Positions 1-6,666 are shown, counted from the first letter of the stretch. The stretch: DNA of 6,702 bases from Candidatus Magasanikbacteria bacterium RIFCSPLOWO2_02_FULL_44_11 (GCA_001783035.1 MFQK01000052.1:11595-18296), one strand, 5' to 3'. Numbers and translations: made by a program. Notes: generated by a model not told the origin, from the sequence alone.

Positions 1-1
1 T

Positions 2-2872
2 AATGTTTTGTATCCGATCGGGTTCGACGCTTTTGGCCTGCCCACCGAAAATTACGCCATCAAGACCGGCCGGCCTCCCGCCGAAGCGACCAAAGAAAAC
101 ATCGCTACTTTTACGCGCCAATTCAAATTACTCGGCTATAGCTTCGATTGGTCACGGGCTGTTGATACAACCGATCCTAAATATTATAAATGGACGCAAT
201 GGATTTTTTTGCAATTTTTTAAACATGGGTTAGCGTACAAGAAAAACCAGCCGATTAATTGGTGTCCGAAAGATAAAATCGGCCTCGCGAACGAAGAGGT
301 CGTTGGCGGCTGTTGCGAACGATGCGGCACGCCGGTTGAACAGCGCAACAAAGAACAGTGGATGCTCGCTATCACCAAATACGCCGACAAACTTCTGGAA
401 GGTTTGAAAGAAGTCGATTATATCACTCCCGCCCGCGTGCAGCAGGAAAATTGGATTGGTAAAAGCGAAGGCGCGGAAATAGATTTTTCACTGCGATTTG
501 TTCCCGGCCAAGCGGACGGTAAACACAAAGCAAAAATATTTACCACTCGTCCCGATACGATTTTTGGCGCGACCTTTTTGGCGATTTCACCGGAACTTGC
601 TCAGACGTGGTTGGGTGTTGGTTGGCAAGCGTCACCGGCGGTAAAAAAATATGTTGCCCAAGCACTTCAGGATCGGGCGGCGGCCACGCGCGAAGAGCAA
701 GCCAAAACCGGTATTGATGCCGGTATCAAAGCCGTGAACCCCGCCACAAAGGAAGAGATCCCAGTTTGGATTACCAATTATGTTTTAGGAAATGTTGGTA
801 CGGGCGCGATAATGGGCGTGCCGGCGCACGACCAGCGTGATTTTGATTTCGCGAAAAAATTTAATTTACCCATCAAGCAAGTGATCGAGCCGCATATCAT
901 AGACGTAGACCATCCCACTCGCTCGGACAAAAAAGACGCGCCGCGCGTCGTGGTGCAAGGCATTGTTAAACATTGGGACAAAGATGAAATTATCCAGCTT
1001 CGCGGCGAAACCGCGTATGAGGGTGAGGGTATTTTGATTAACTCCGGAAAATATTCCGGACTAACATCGGCTGAAGCAAAAAAGAAAATTATCGAAGCGG
1101 TCGGGGGTCGGATGAAAACGAATTATAAACTGCGTGATTGGGTTTTTTCTCGTCAACGCTATTGGGGTGAACCAATCCCGCTGGTTTTTTGCGAGCATTG
1201 TAAAAATATCAAACAAAAAGTTTTACTTATTCATGGTTTTACTGGACGAGGAGACAAAAATTGGTTGCCCTGGATGAAACAGCAGTTGGAAAAACAAGGT
1301 TTTGAAGTATTTGCGCCAACCATGTCGACAACCGATCACCCCATCCTTGAAAAATGGATGGACGAGCTTGCTCCCTATGTAGAAAAATTAGGCGAAGACG
1401 ATATCATTGTTGGGCACAGTCTAGGCGGCAAAGCTGCGCTTCATATTTTAGAACGCATCAATAAAAAGATCGGTCATGTTTATTTAGTCGCACCTGTGAT
1501 TAAACAGGTAACTGATTCCGAACTCCAGGATAAGAAAGATAAAAGGCCAGAAAAAGATTATTTTTCGGCCAAAGCATTTTGGAACGCTCCACTTAATTGG
1601 AAAAAGATTGAAGAAAATATTATAAGTAGCGATGTTATATTTTCCGATAATGATCCAAGCGTCCCCTATGTGGGCCACGAAGTTTTCCCTGCTAGGTGGC
1701 GCATCCAAGAATTACATAATTATGAACATTTTACACAGGCTGAAATACCGGTTTTGTTTGAAAATATTTTACAAAGTAAAAACACCGGTTGGGTACCGTT
1801 GCCCGAAAGCGAACTGCCGCTTAAGCTACCGAAAGTAAAAAAATACGAACCAACTGACACGGGTGAGTCGCCGTTAGCTTCGATCGAAAAATGGGTAAAA
1901 ACGAAATGCCCACGCTGTGGCGGGCCAGCTCGCCGCGAAACCGACACCATGCCCAATTGGGCCGGGTCGAGCTGGTATTTCTTGCGCTATACCGATCCGC
2001 GCAACGATAAAGCCCTGGCCGATCAGAAAAAACTAGCTTATTGGATGGCGGTCGACTGGTACAACGGCGGTATGGAACACACCGTGCTTCATTTACTATA
2101 TTCTCGTTTTTGGAACCAATTTTTGTATGACATCGGAGTCGTGCCAACGCGTGAGCCATACCAGAAACGCACCAGCCACGGCATGATCCTTGGACCCGAT
2201 GGTGAAAAAATGAGCAAGTCGCGCGGCAACGTTATTAATCCCGACGAAATGGTGGAACAATTCGGTACCGATGCTTTCCGTATATATATTATGTTCATGG
2301 GACCGTTTGATCAGGCCGTCATGTGGGATACGAACGGACTCGTTGGCGTACGCCGCTTCTTAGATCGCGTTTGGAACTTACAAGAAAAAATTAGCGACAG
2401 TAAGGACTCTCCGGAAATTATCAGCCAGCTGCATCAAACGATCAAAAAAGTGACTGAAGATATTGAAGCTATGCGTTTCAATACCGCGATCGCTAAGATG
2501 ATGGAACTGGTAAACGAACTTTCCAAGCTCGAAAAAATTTCCAAACAAACATTTTCTACATTGGTGCAGCTTCTTTCACCGTTCGCGCCGCATATTGCGG
2601 AAGAGCTTTGGGAAAAATATGGCCACGGCCAAGATTTAGCCTATAGCGCCTGGCCAAAGTATGATGCCGCGCTTGCCAAAACCGCTACTGTCACGCTAGC
2701 TGTGCAAATCAACGGTAAAGTACGCGACACGGTTGAAGTAGATACTGAAATCACCGAAGGCAAAGTTCGAGACATAGTCCTAGCCAATGAAAAAGTACAA
2801 AAGTGGCTGGAAGGTAAGGAACCAAAAAAGATCATCTATATAAAAGGTAAACTCGTCAGCATCGTGGTCTAA
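2..2872 (+). CDS. leuS: Leucyl-tRNA synthetase, 5'-truncated by the window edge, carrying an internal serine hydrolase domain
   Basis: Cytoplasmic class I aminoacyl-tRNA synthetase that charges tRNA-Leu. Residues are numbered from the codon at 2; 956 are visible. The start and the HIGH-motif region (about 70 codons by comparison with E. coli LeuRS) lie upstream. Visible in order: FDAFGLPTEN (8-17); a zinc-knuckle-like NWCPKD...CCERC; the CP1 editing domain with TTRPDT (181-186), GTGAIMGVPAHDQRD ending at 280; LRDWVFSRQRYWGEPIP; the ZN-1 knuckles C397/C400 and C636/C639; RRETDTMPNWAGSSWYFLRY; GGMEHTVLHLLY; KMSKS at 736-740; the anticodon-binding helices; and the C-terminal VQINGKVRD...KIIYIKGKLVSIVV, which looks complete. 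The leucine-specific domain that precedes KMSKS in E. coli is absent. Two oddities: an inserted alpha/beta hydrolase between the ZN-1 knuckles, and a short NUDIX-like strand after the editing core. The gene ends in TAA, 6 bases before comEC. Identity is secure. Confidence 0.97.
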   Translation, partial: NVLYPIGFDAFGLPTENYAIKTGRPPAEATKENIATFTRQFKLLGYSFDWSRAVDTTDPKYYKWTQWIFLQFFKHGLAYKKNQPINWCPKDKIGLANEEVVGGCCERCGTPVEQRNKEQWMLAITKYADKLLEGLKEVDYITPARVQQENWIGKSEGAEIDFSLRFVPGQADGKHKAKIFTTRPDTIFGATFLAISPELAQTWLGVGWQASPAVKKYVAQALQDRAAATREEQAKTGIDAGIKAVNPATKEEIPVWITNYVLGNVGTGAIMGVPAHDQRDFDFAKKFNLPIKQVIEPHIIDVDHPTRSDKKDAPRVVVQGIVKHWDKDEIIQLRGETAYEGEGILINSGKYSGLTSAEAKKKIIEAVGGRMKTNYKLRDWVFSRQRYWGEPIPLVFCEHCKNIKQKVLLIHGFTGRGDKNWLPWMKQQLEKQGFEVFAPTMSTTDHPILEKWMDELAPYVEKLGEDDIIVGHSLGGKAALHILERINKKIGHVYLVAPVIKQVTDSELQDKKDKRPEKDYFSAKAFWNAPLNWKKIEENIISSDVIFSDNDPSVPYVGHEVFPARWRIQELHNYEHFTQAEIPVLFENILQSKNTGWVPLPESELPLKLPKVKKYEPTDTGESPLASIEKWVKTKCPRCGGPARRETDTMPNWAGSSWYFLRYTDPRNDKALADQKKLAYWMAVDWYNGGMEHTVLHLLYSRFWNQFLYDIGVVPTREPYQKRTSHGMILGPDGEKMSKSRGNVINPDEMVEQFGTDAFRIYIMFMGPFDQAVMWDTNGLVGVRRFLDRVWNLQEKISDSKDSPEIISQLHQTIKKVTEDIEAMRFNTAIAKMMELVNELSKLEKISKQTFSTLVQLLSPFAPHIAEELWEKYGHGQDLAYSAWPKYDAALAKTATVTLAVQINGKVRDTVEVDTEITEGKVRDIVLANEKVQKWLEGKEPKKIIYIKGKLVSIVV
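902..1003 (+). other. Possible remnant of a NUDIX-like insert in the LeuRS editing region
   Basis: After the editing core the protein runs IDVDHPTRSDKKD, then PRVVVQGIVKHWDKDEIIQL, then returns to LeuRS at AYEGEGILINSGKYSGL. From memory, many Patescibacteria LeuRS proteins have here a longer insert that begins with similar N-P-P-R..K and VHAIVKHPTEDKYL segments and continues with a NUDIX-type GG..EEGE..EAA.RE..EETG box. This window has the opening strand only; no NUDIX box is present. I infer a shortened or ancestral-short version. The comparison is recalled and not computed. Confidence 0.45.
1200..1206. repeat. Left copy of 7-base direct repeat GTAAAAA at the hydrolase insert
   Basis: GTAAAAA falls in the codons for Cys-Lys-Asn right after the first ZN-1 knuckle. 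An identical copy in the same reading phase lies 576 bases downstream. Over 12 bases (1199-1210 against 1775-1786) 9 match. It may be a target-site or recombination duplication; A-rich sequence makes chance possible. Confidence 0.45.
1207..1782 (+). other. RBBP9/YdeN-like serine hydrolase domain inserted in frame in LeuRS
   Basis: This stretch of 192 codons has no counterpart in LeuRS; its two sides join as the usual CEHCKN + TGWVPLPE when it is removed. It opens with KQKVLLIHGFTGRGDKNW, the first strand and oxyanion loop of RBBP9/YdeN (DUF1234) hydrolases. The nucleophile elbow GHSLGG has Ser473 (codon 1418), SDNDPSVPY has Asp551 (codon 1652), and NYEHF has His576 (codon 1727), numbered from the codon at 2. 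Ser-Asp and Asp-His spacings of 78 and 25 fit the family (human RBBP9, as recalled: 63 and 27). The length is that of a complete stand-alone member, lacking only its own Met, so this is a whole domain. Family members are small serine hydrolases of mostly unknown substrate. The intact triad suggests activity; its role on a synthetase is unknown. Exact edges are uncertain by about 7 bases because of the flanking repeat. Confidence 0.9.
1776..1782. repeat. Right copy of 7-base direct repeat GTAAAAA at the hydrolase insert
   Basis: Second GTAAAAA, in codons Ser-Lys-Asn just before the resumption of LeuRS at TGWVPLPE. Its distance from the left copy is exactly 192 codons, so removing one repeat plus the insert restores an uninterrupted LeuRS in frame. 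Confidence 0.45.
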
Positions 2873-2878
2873 GAAAAT

Positions 2879-4366
2879 ATGAAGGAGGGGGCACTACAAA
2901 AAGCTTTATCCAAAAGCAAATTATTTTTGCTTTTTTGTTGTTCTTTTTTAATTGGCGTTGCCGCACAATCCTTTTCTGTTTCGGTTTACAGCGTACTACT
3001 TGGTCTAAGTTTTTTAGTTGTCTATTGTTTTTGGAGAAAATTGCATCGCCGGGTGGTGGCGTGTCTGGTTATGAGCTGTTTGTTTGGTTTAATAAGAATG
3101 ACGCTGGCCGAACCAGACTGTACACACCTAACGAACATTTGTTTTTTCGATAACCGAGTCGTCGTTGCCGAAGGATTGATTGTTCGCGAGCCCGACCGAC
3201 AGATCCGCAATACCCGCTATAGTATCAACGTCGACAAAATTGAAGGCAAAGAAACTGTTGTCGGAAAAATATTATTGATGACTAAAAATTATCCGGCCTA
3301 TAACTATGGCGATCGACTACGCTTTGAATGCCGCCTCCGTCGGCCCGCCAGCGGCCCGGACCAAAATTTTTATTACGACAAATACCTGGCCAAAGACGGA
3401 ATCTTTATCACTTGCCAATTTCCAAAATCATTACAAAAAATAGGACAACAAGATTCCGGGGTCGGTTATATTTATAAATTCAAAGACCTGGTGGCCGACC
3501 GCGTCAATCTTTTATGGCCAGAGCCGGAAAGCAGTTTTATGGCCGGCATTTTATATGGCAGTCGCAGCGGCTTGCCGCCGGATATAAAAGATGCTTTTGC
3601 CAAGACCGGTATCGCCCACATTGTCGCCGTGTCCGGCTATAATATTTCAGTGGTCACAAAATTATTTTTACTTCTGCTCTTGTTTGTCGGTTTATGGCGG
3701 CGCCAATCTTTTTGGGTCACGCTCGGTGCGTTGGCTTCTTTTACTTTATTCACCGGCGCTTCGGCTTCTGTGGTACGCGCCGCGTTTATGGGCGGTATTG
3801 TTTTGGTCGGCGAATACATCGGCCGGCCATCATCGATTGGCACCAGCCTTGTTGTCGCGGCCACCAGTATGGTCGCCCTTAACCCTTACATTTTAGTTTG
3901 GGATATCGGTTTTCAATTATCATTTATCGCCACAGCCGGCCTGGTATATATTAGTCCATTCTTAAAAAATAAATTAGGAAAAATAGCAACCATTCCATTT
4001 ATCGGCGAAGTGCTCATCGCCACCCTTGCCGCCGAAGTTGCTACCCTGCCTCTTATCTTGTATTATTTCGGGCAGCTTTCACTGGTCGCGCCATTCGTCA
4101 ACCTTCTGGTTTTGTGGGTTATTCCTTGGCTCATGTTGGGCGGTTTTGTGGCGATCCTGGCGAGCTGGCTCTGGTATCCACTTGGGCAAGTTCTTGCCTG
4201 GATGGCGGAAATCGGATTAAAGTACGTACTCGTCGTCGTAAAATGGTTTGGGGAGCAATCTTGGAGCGCCACACCGCTGACCATCTCGGGCGTGTTTATG
4301 GTGATATGGTATTTGTTTATGGTTATTTCGTTTATTTATGGGCAAAAGAAAAGCAAAATTGCATAG
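2879..4366 (+). CDS. comEC: ComEC/Rec2-type competence membrane channel lacking the metallo-beta-lactamase domain
   Basis: Inner-membrane protein forming the channel through which single-stranded DNA enters the cytoplasm in natural transformation. The 495 residues show two or three N-terminal membrane helices (about 14-32, 36-51, 58-75), an extracytoplasmic OB-fold-like DUF4131 region (about 92-190) with VVVAEGLIVREPDRQ and YGDRLRFECRLRRP, then the Competence domain with PPDIKDAFAKTGIAHIVAVSGYN (233-255), ASASVVRAAFMGG and WDIGFQLSFIATAGLVYISP, and further helices to the C-terminus. Four cysteines (81, 88, 151, 179) lie in the outward region and might form disulfides. Full-length ComEC of Bacillus is about 780 residues with a C-terminal MBL domain; here that domain is a separate gene at 4981. 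The ATG lies 6 bases after leuS. No Shine-Dalgarno precedes it; AAGGAGG occurs just after it (2882-2888). Confidence 0.94.
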   Translation: MKEGALQKALSKSKLFLLFCCSFLIGVAAQSFSVSVYSVLLGLSFLVVYCFWRKLHRRVVACLVMSCLFGLIRMTLAEPDCTHLTNICFFDNRVVVAEGLIVREPDRQIRNTRYSINVDKIEGKETVVGKILLMTKNYPAYNYGDRLRFECRLRRPASGPDQNFYYDKYLAKDGIFITCQFPKSLQKIGQQDSGVGYIYKFKDLVADRVNLLWPEPESSFMAGILYGSRSGLPPDIKDAFAKTGIAHIVAVSGYNISVVTKLFLLLLLFVGLWRRQSFWVTLGALASFTLFTGASASVVRAAFMGGIVLVGEYIGRPSSIGTSLVVAATSMVALNPYILVWDIGFQLSFIATAGLVYISPFLKNKLGKIATIPFIGEVLIATLAAEVATLPLILYYFGQLSLVAPFVNLLVLWVIPWLMLGGFVAILASWLWYPLGQVLAWMAEIGLKYVLVVVKWFGEQSWSATPLTISGVFMVIWYLFMVISFIYGQKKSKIA

Positions 4367-4949
4367 CTCGAAGAGTGGTTATAATCTGGTCGCGAAAGAA
4401 TACGACAAAAAAGAATCGTATCTCAATTCTTTCGAGCAGGGGAATTTCAGTTCTCTTTTAACGACTGTCCGCGGCCAAAAAATCCTCGATGTCGGCGCGG
4501 GAACCGGTAGGCTGTCGCTGCTTTTGGCGCGAGCCGGCGCCAGCGTCACCGCACTCGACGTCTCGGAAGAGATGTTGAAAGTCTTGAACCGAAAGAATAA
4601 AAATATTGCCTCCGTAATTGGCGACGCGGAAAATTTACCTTTTCCTGATATGGTTTTTGATATGGTGATGGCGACGTTTGTGATTGTGCACTTAAAAGAT
4701 CCGGGCCGGTTTTTTGACGAAGCGCGACGTATCTTAAAAGAAGGTGGAAAACTCATCGTGACAAATATAAACCAAAAAGATCCGCCGATTATTGAGACTA
4801 AAGAAGGAAATATCGTCATCGACTCATATTACCATCGGCCGGAAAAAATAAGACAAATGCTTGAAGATCGGGCTTTGGCCATTGAAGATGAAACTTTCAT
4901 CAAAGAAAAAGGGCTTTGGATAAACCAAATAATTATCGTCAAGAAATAA
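4338..4949 (+). CDS. Class I SAM-dependent methyltransferase (UbiE/BioC-like, Methyltransf_11 type)
   Basis: Probable cytoplasmic methyltransferase of 203 residues; substrate unknown. The N-terminal YNLVAKEYD (15-23) is the usual lead-in of this family. Motif I is ILDVGAGTGRL (49-59), the acidic residue that binds the ribose of S-adenosylmethionine is Asp74 in VTALDVSEEML, Asp96 lies in IGDAENLPFP, and the post-core block is LKDPGRFFDEARRILKEGGKLIVTN (119-143). No membrane helix is seen. The ATG lies inside comEC, giving a 29-base overlap in another frame; an internal TTG at 4359 would cut the overlap to 8 bases and still keep the whole domain, so the start is not certain. No Shine-Dalgarno is visible and translation is probably coupled to comEC. 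It separates the two halves of the ComEC system; a functional link is not evident, and these folds serve lipid, quinone, protein and small-molecule methylation alike. Confidence 0.9.
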   Translation: MGKRKAKLHSSKSGYNLVAKEYDKKESYLNSFEQGNFSSLLTTVRGQKILDVGAGTGRLSLLLARAGASVTALDVSEEMLKVLNRKNKNIASVIGDAENLPFPDMVFDMVMATFVIVHLKDPGRFFDEARRILKEGGKLIVTNINQKDPPIIETKEGNIVIDSYYHRPEKIRQMLEDRALAIEDETFIKEKGLWINQIIIVKK

Positions 4950-4980
4950 ACTGCTTAAATAAATTGTTCTGGAATGAGTT

Positions 4981-5841
4981 ATGATAAGGAGGATCATTTT
5001 GGTCGCGGCGATTATTGTCGCCGGTATCGGGGGTGGATTTTTTTATTATCGCTTTAGCTCGGCGCGATTGCATGTCTTTAAAATTACTTTTTTAGATGTC
5101 GGGCAAGGGGATAGCGCTTTTATACAGCTGGGCAACGGTGAAAACATGTTGGTTGACTGCGGCGCCGATCGCACGGTTCTTTCCGGCCTCGGTGAGGCTC
5201 TTCCATTTTACTATCGGACAATTGATTACCTTCTTATTTCACACTTTGACCTCGACCACTATGGAGGCTGTATTGATGTCTTAAAACGATATAAGGTGAA
5301 GCGCCTTATTACCAATGGCGAAATAAAGAGAAGCGCTCTCTCCGTTGCTTGGCAGTCGGCGGTTGACACCGAGCATATGAGCGCTATAATTATAGAAAGG
5401 ACATCAACTCTGCTATTCGGAGACGTTCGATTGGAATTTTTATCGCCTGATCGATCCCTGGAAATAGCCGCAAAGGATTTGGAAAGCAGCAATAATCATT
5501 CTATGGTTTTTCGCCTGGTCGGGCCGCGCAGCTATTTATTTACAGGTGATATTGAAGAGCGGGTCGAGCGGGCGATAGTGCGTAAGTATTGCCACGGCGC
5601 GTCGTCGACTACTGTAGGCTGCGAGGCGCTTCGGTCTGATATTCTCAAATTACCGCATCACGGAAGTGACACATCATCCAGCGAAGCGTTTCTCGCGGCG
5701 GTTAACCCTTCGGCGATTATTATTTCAGTCGGTAAAAATAATAGTTTCGGCCATCCTTCTCGTCGCGTTCTAAAGCGTTTGGAGAGACTGAACGTTCAAG
5801 TTTTTCGAACCGATATACTTGGTTCAATCGTAATTCCATAG
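4981..5841 (+). CDS. Membrane-anchored ComEC-type metallo-beta-lactamase-fold protein
   Basis: Stand-alone version of the C-terminal MBL domain of ComEC, thought to be the nuclease-like partner of DNA uptake. Residues 1-25 carry Ile-Arg-Arg then a hydrophobic helix without a clear signal-peptidase site, so a single N-terminal anchor with the domain outside is likely. Motifs match the ComEC/Rec2 group: FLDVGQGDSAFIQ (37-49), the metal site SHFDLDHYGG with H88, D90, D92, H93, FTGD with D190, LPHHGSDTSSSEAF with H226/H227, and ISVGKNNSFGHPS with H258. Cys204 and Cys214 sit in a short loop, RKYCHGASSTTVGCEALRS, and could pair outside the membrane. It follows the methyltransferase by 31 bases and abuts the L,D-transpeptidase. 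An alternative TTG start at 4999 has a well-placed AAGGAGG, but the ATG keeps the Arg residues expected before a membrane anchor, so I prefer the ATG. Confidence 0.92.
   Translation: MIRRIILVAAIIVAGIGGGFFYYRFSSARLHVFKITFLDVGQGDSAFIQLGNGENMLVDCGADRTVLSGLGEALPFYYRTIDYLLISHFDLDHYGGCIDVLKRYKVKRLITNGEIKRSALSVAWQSAVDTEHMSAIIIERTSTLLFGDVRLEFLSPDRSLEIAAKDLESSNNHSMVFRLVGPRSYLFTGDIEERVERAIVRKYCHGASSTTVGCEALRSDILKLPHHGSDTSSSEAFLAAVNPSAIIISVGKNNSFGHPSRRVLKRLERLNVQVFRTDILGSIVIP
4986..4992 (+). promoter_or_regulatory. AAGGAGG, possible ribosome binding site for a TTG start at 4999
   Basis: AAGGAGG matches the anti-Shine-Dalgarno sequence and lies 6 bases before an in-frame TTG at 4999-5001, a near-ideal spacing. 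It is also inside the reading frame that opens at ATG 4981, encoding Arg-Arg. Using TTG would shorten the MBL protein by 6 residues and remove its N-terminal arginines. Which start is used cannot be settled by eye. Confidence 0.35.
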
Positions 5842-5843
5842 CC

Positions 5844-6626
5844 ATGTTTCGCAAAATTATCCTAACATACGCCTTGGCAAACCTTTCGGTGATCTTACTT
5901 ATACCGGGGGGCAATGTTTTTGCCGAACCTCTCGACAGCGACGGCGACGCTCTTACAGACGACCAAGAAATAGCGATTTACCACACCGACCCTCACAACC
6001 CCGATACCGACGGCGACGGGCGACTTGACGGTTTTGAAGTCAGAAATGGTTATTCACCGCGCACGCCACTCAGAAAAAAATTATCCGAATTGGATTCGGA
6101 TCGTGATGGTCTAAACGACGCGTTGGAAATCGCGCTCGGGACCAACTTGACCAACAGCGATACCGATGTTGACGGTAAAAAAGACGGTGAAGAAGTTTTT
6201 ACCGGCTTTAACCCATTGGCGGGCGAAGATAATCGCGATGTTAAGCGCCATGTGGTAGTCGATCTCCCCAACCAACAACTTCACTATTATATGAAGGATG
6301 TTAAAATCGGTTCCATGCCGGTATCTTCGGGGAAATTGGCCACGCCAACCCCGAATGGAGAGTTTACCGTTTTGCGAAAAGTGCCGATAGTGCACTATGT
6401 CGGACCGGGCTATAATTTACCAAATACGAAGTGGAACCTGGAATTCAAGAAATCTTATTACCTGCATGGGGCCTATTGGCACAATCAATTTGGCAAGAAG
6501 CCTATGAGCCATGGCTGCGTGAACATCGCCTATGTGAATGCTGAAAAACTATATCAGTTTCTCGATGCCGGCGATAAAGTCATTGTTAAGGGCAAAACGC
6601 CGTTACGTCCCTTGGCAGCCTTGTAA
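5844..6626 (+). CDS. Exported L,D-transpeptidase (YkuD fold) with four TSP3/EF-hand-like calcium loops
   Basis: Cell-envelope enzyme predicted to make 3-3 peptidoglycan crosslinks or attach proteins to peptidoglycan. Of 260 residues, 1-27 form a signal peptide (Arg3-Lys4, hydrophobic core, cleavage likely after VFA). Four loops of the form DxDxDxxxDxxE follow at 31-42, 54-65, 84-95 and 106-117, as in thrombospondin type 3/EF-hand-like calcium-binding repeats. The YkuD domain covers about 135-248: RHVVVDLPNQQLHYYMKD, PTPNGEFTV, His208 in YYLHGAYWH, and the active-site box SHGCVNI with catalytic Cys225 (codon 6516). No key residue is missing. The ATG is 2 bases after the MBL stop, so translation is probably coupled; no Shine-Dalgarno is seen. 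Calcium binding may order the linker between membrane and enzyme; this is inference. The gene has no hairpin terminator after its TAA. Confidence 0.93.
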   Translation: MFRKIILTYALANLSVILLIPGGNVFAEPLDSDGDALTDDQEIAIYHTDPHNPDTDGDGRLDGFEVRNGYSPRTPLRKKLSELDSDRDGLNDALEIALGTNLTNSDTDVDGKKDGEEVFTGFNPLAGEDNRDVKRHVVVDLPNQQLHYYMKDVKIGSMPVSSGKLATPTPNGEFTVLRKVPIVHYVGPGYNLPNTKWNLEFKKSYYLHGAYWHNQFGKKPMSHGCVNIAYVNAEKLYQFLDAGDKVIVKGKTPLRPLAAL

Positions 6627-6641
6627 AATAATTTCTGTCAA

Positions 6642-6659
6642 ACCAAAGTAGAAATGTCA
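6642..6659. repeat. First copy of 18-base direct repeat, possible mobile-element end
   Basis: ACCAAAGTAGAAATGTCA starts 15 bases after the L,D-transpeptidase stop and is repeated exactly 25 bases later. Read on the - strand it is TGACATTTCTACTTTGGT. Tandem short repeats containing TGTCA/TGACA at the edge of a gene cluster resemble transposase-binding sites at the end of DDE-integrase (IS481-like) elements. That attribution is from memory and no transposase is in the window. Confidence 0.5.
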
Positions 6660-6666
6660 CCTTTTG

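Noticed and set aside
3..233. 76-codon + strand reading frame at the window start
   Set aside because: It lies in another frame over unmistakable LeuRS coding sequence and its protein resembles nothing.
1200..1782. Group I/II intron or homing endonuclease insertion
   Set aside because: The reading frame is open throughout and codes for an alpha/beta hydrolase; no LAGLIDADG, HNH or reverse transcriptase motif is seen.
1199..1786. Intein in LeuRS, since the insert follows a Cys and ends Asn-Thr
   Set aside because: The insert shows hydrolase motifs and no Hint-domain blocks, and the residue before the terminal Asn is Lys, not His.
1821..2159. 112-codon - strand reading frame within leuS
   Set aside because: It is antisense to the conserved LeuRS catalytic region and has an Arg- and Ser-rich composition typical of shadow frames.
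4379..4819. 146-codon - strand reading frame opposite the methyltransferase
   Set aside because: It is antisense to a gene with clear SAM-binding motifs, with no recognisable domain; a shadow of codon bias.
4950..4980. Intergenic gap between the methyltransferase and MBL genes as a promoter or terminator
   Set aside because: Its 31 bases are AT-rich but hold no hairpin and no convincing -35/-10 pair.
4974..5057. 27-codon frame starting at ATG 4974, possible leader peptide of the MBL gene
   Set aside because: It overlaps the MBL coding start in another frame, has no ribosome binding site and shows no attenuator hairpin.
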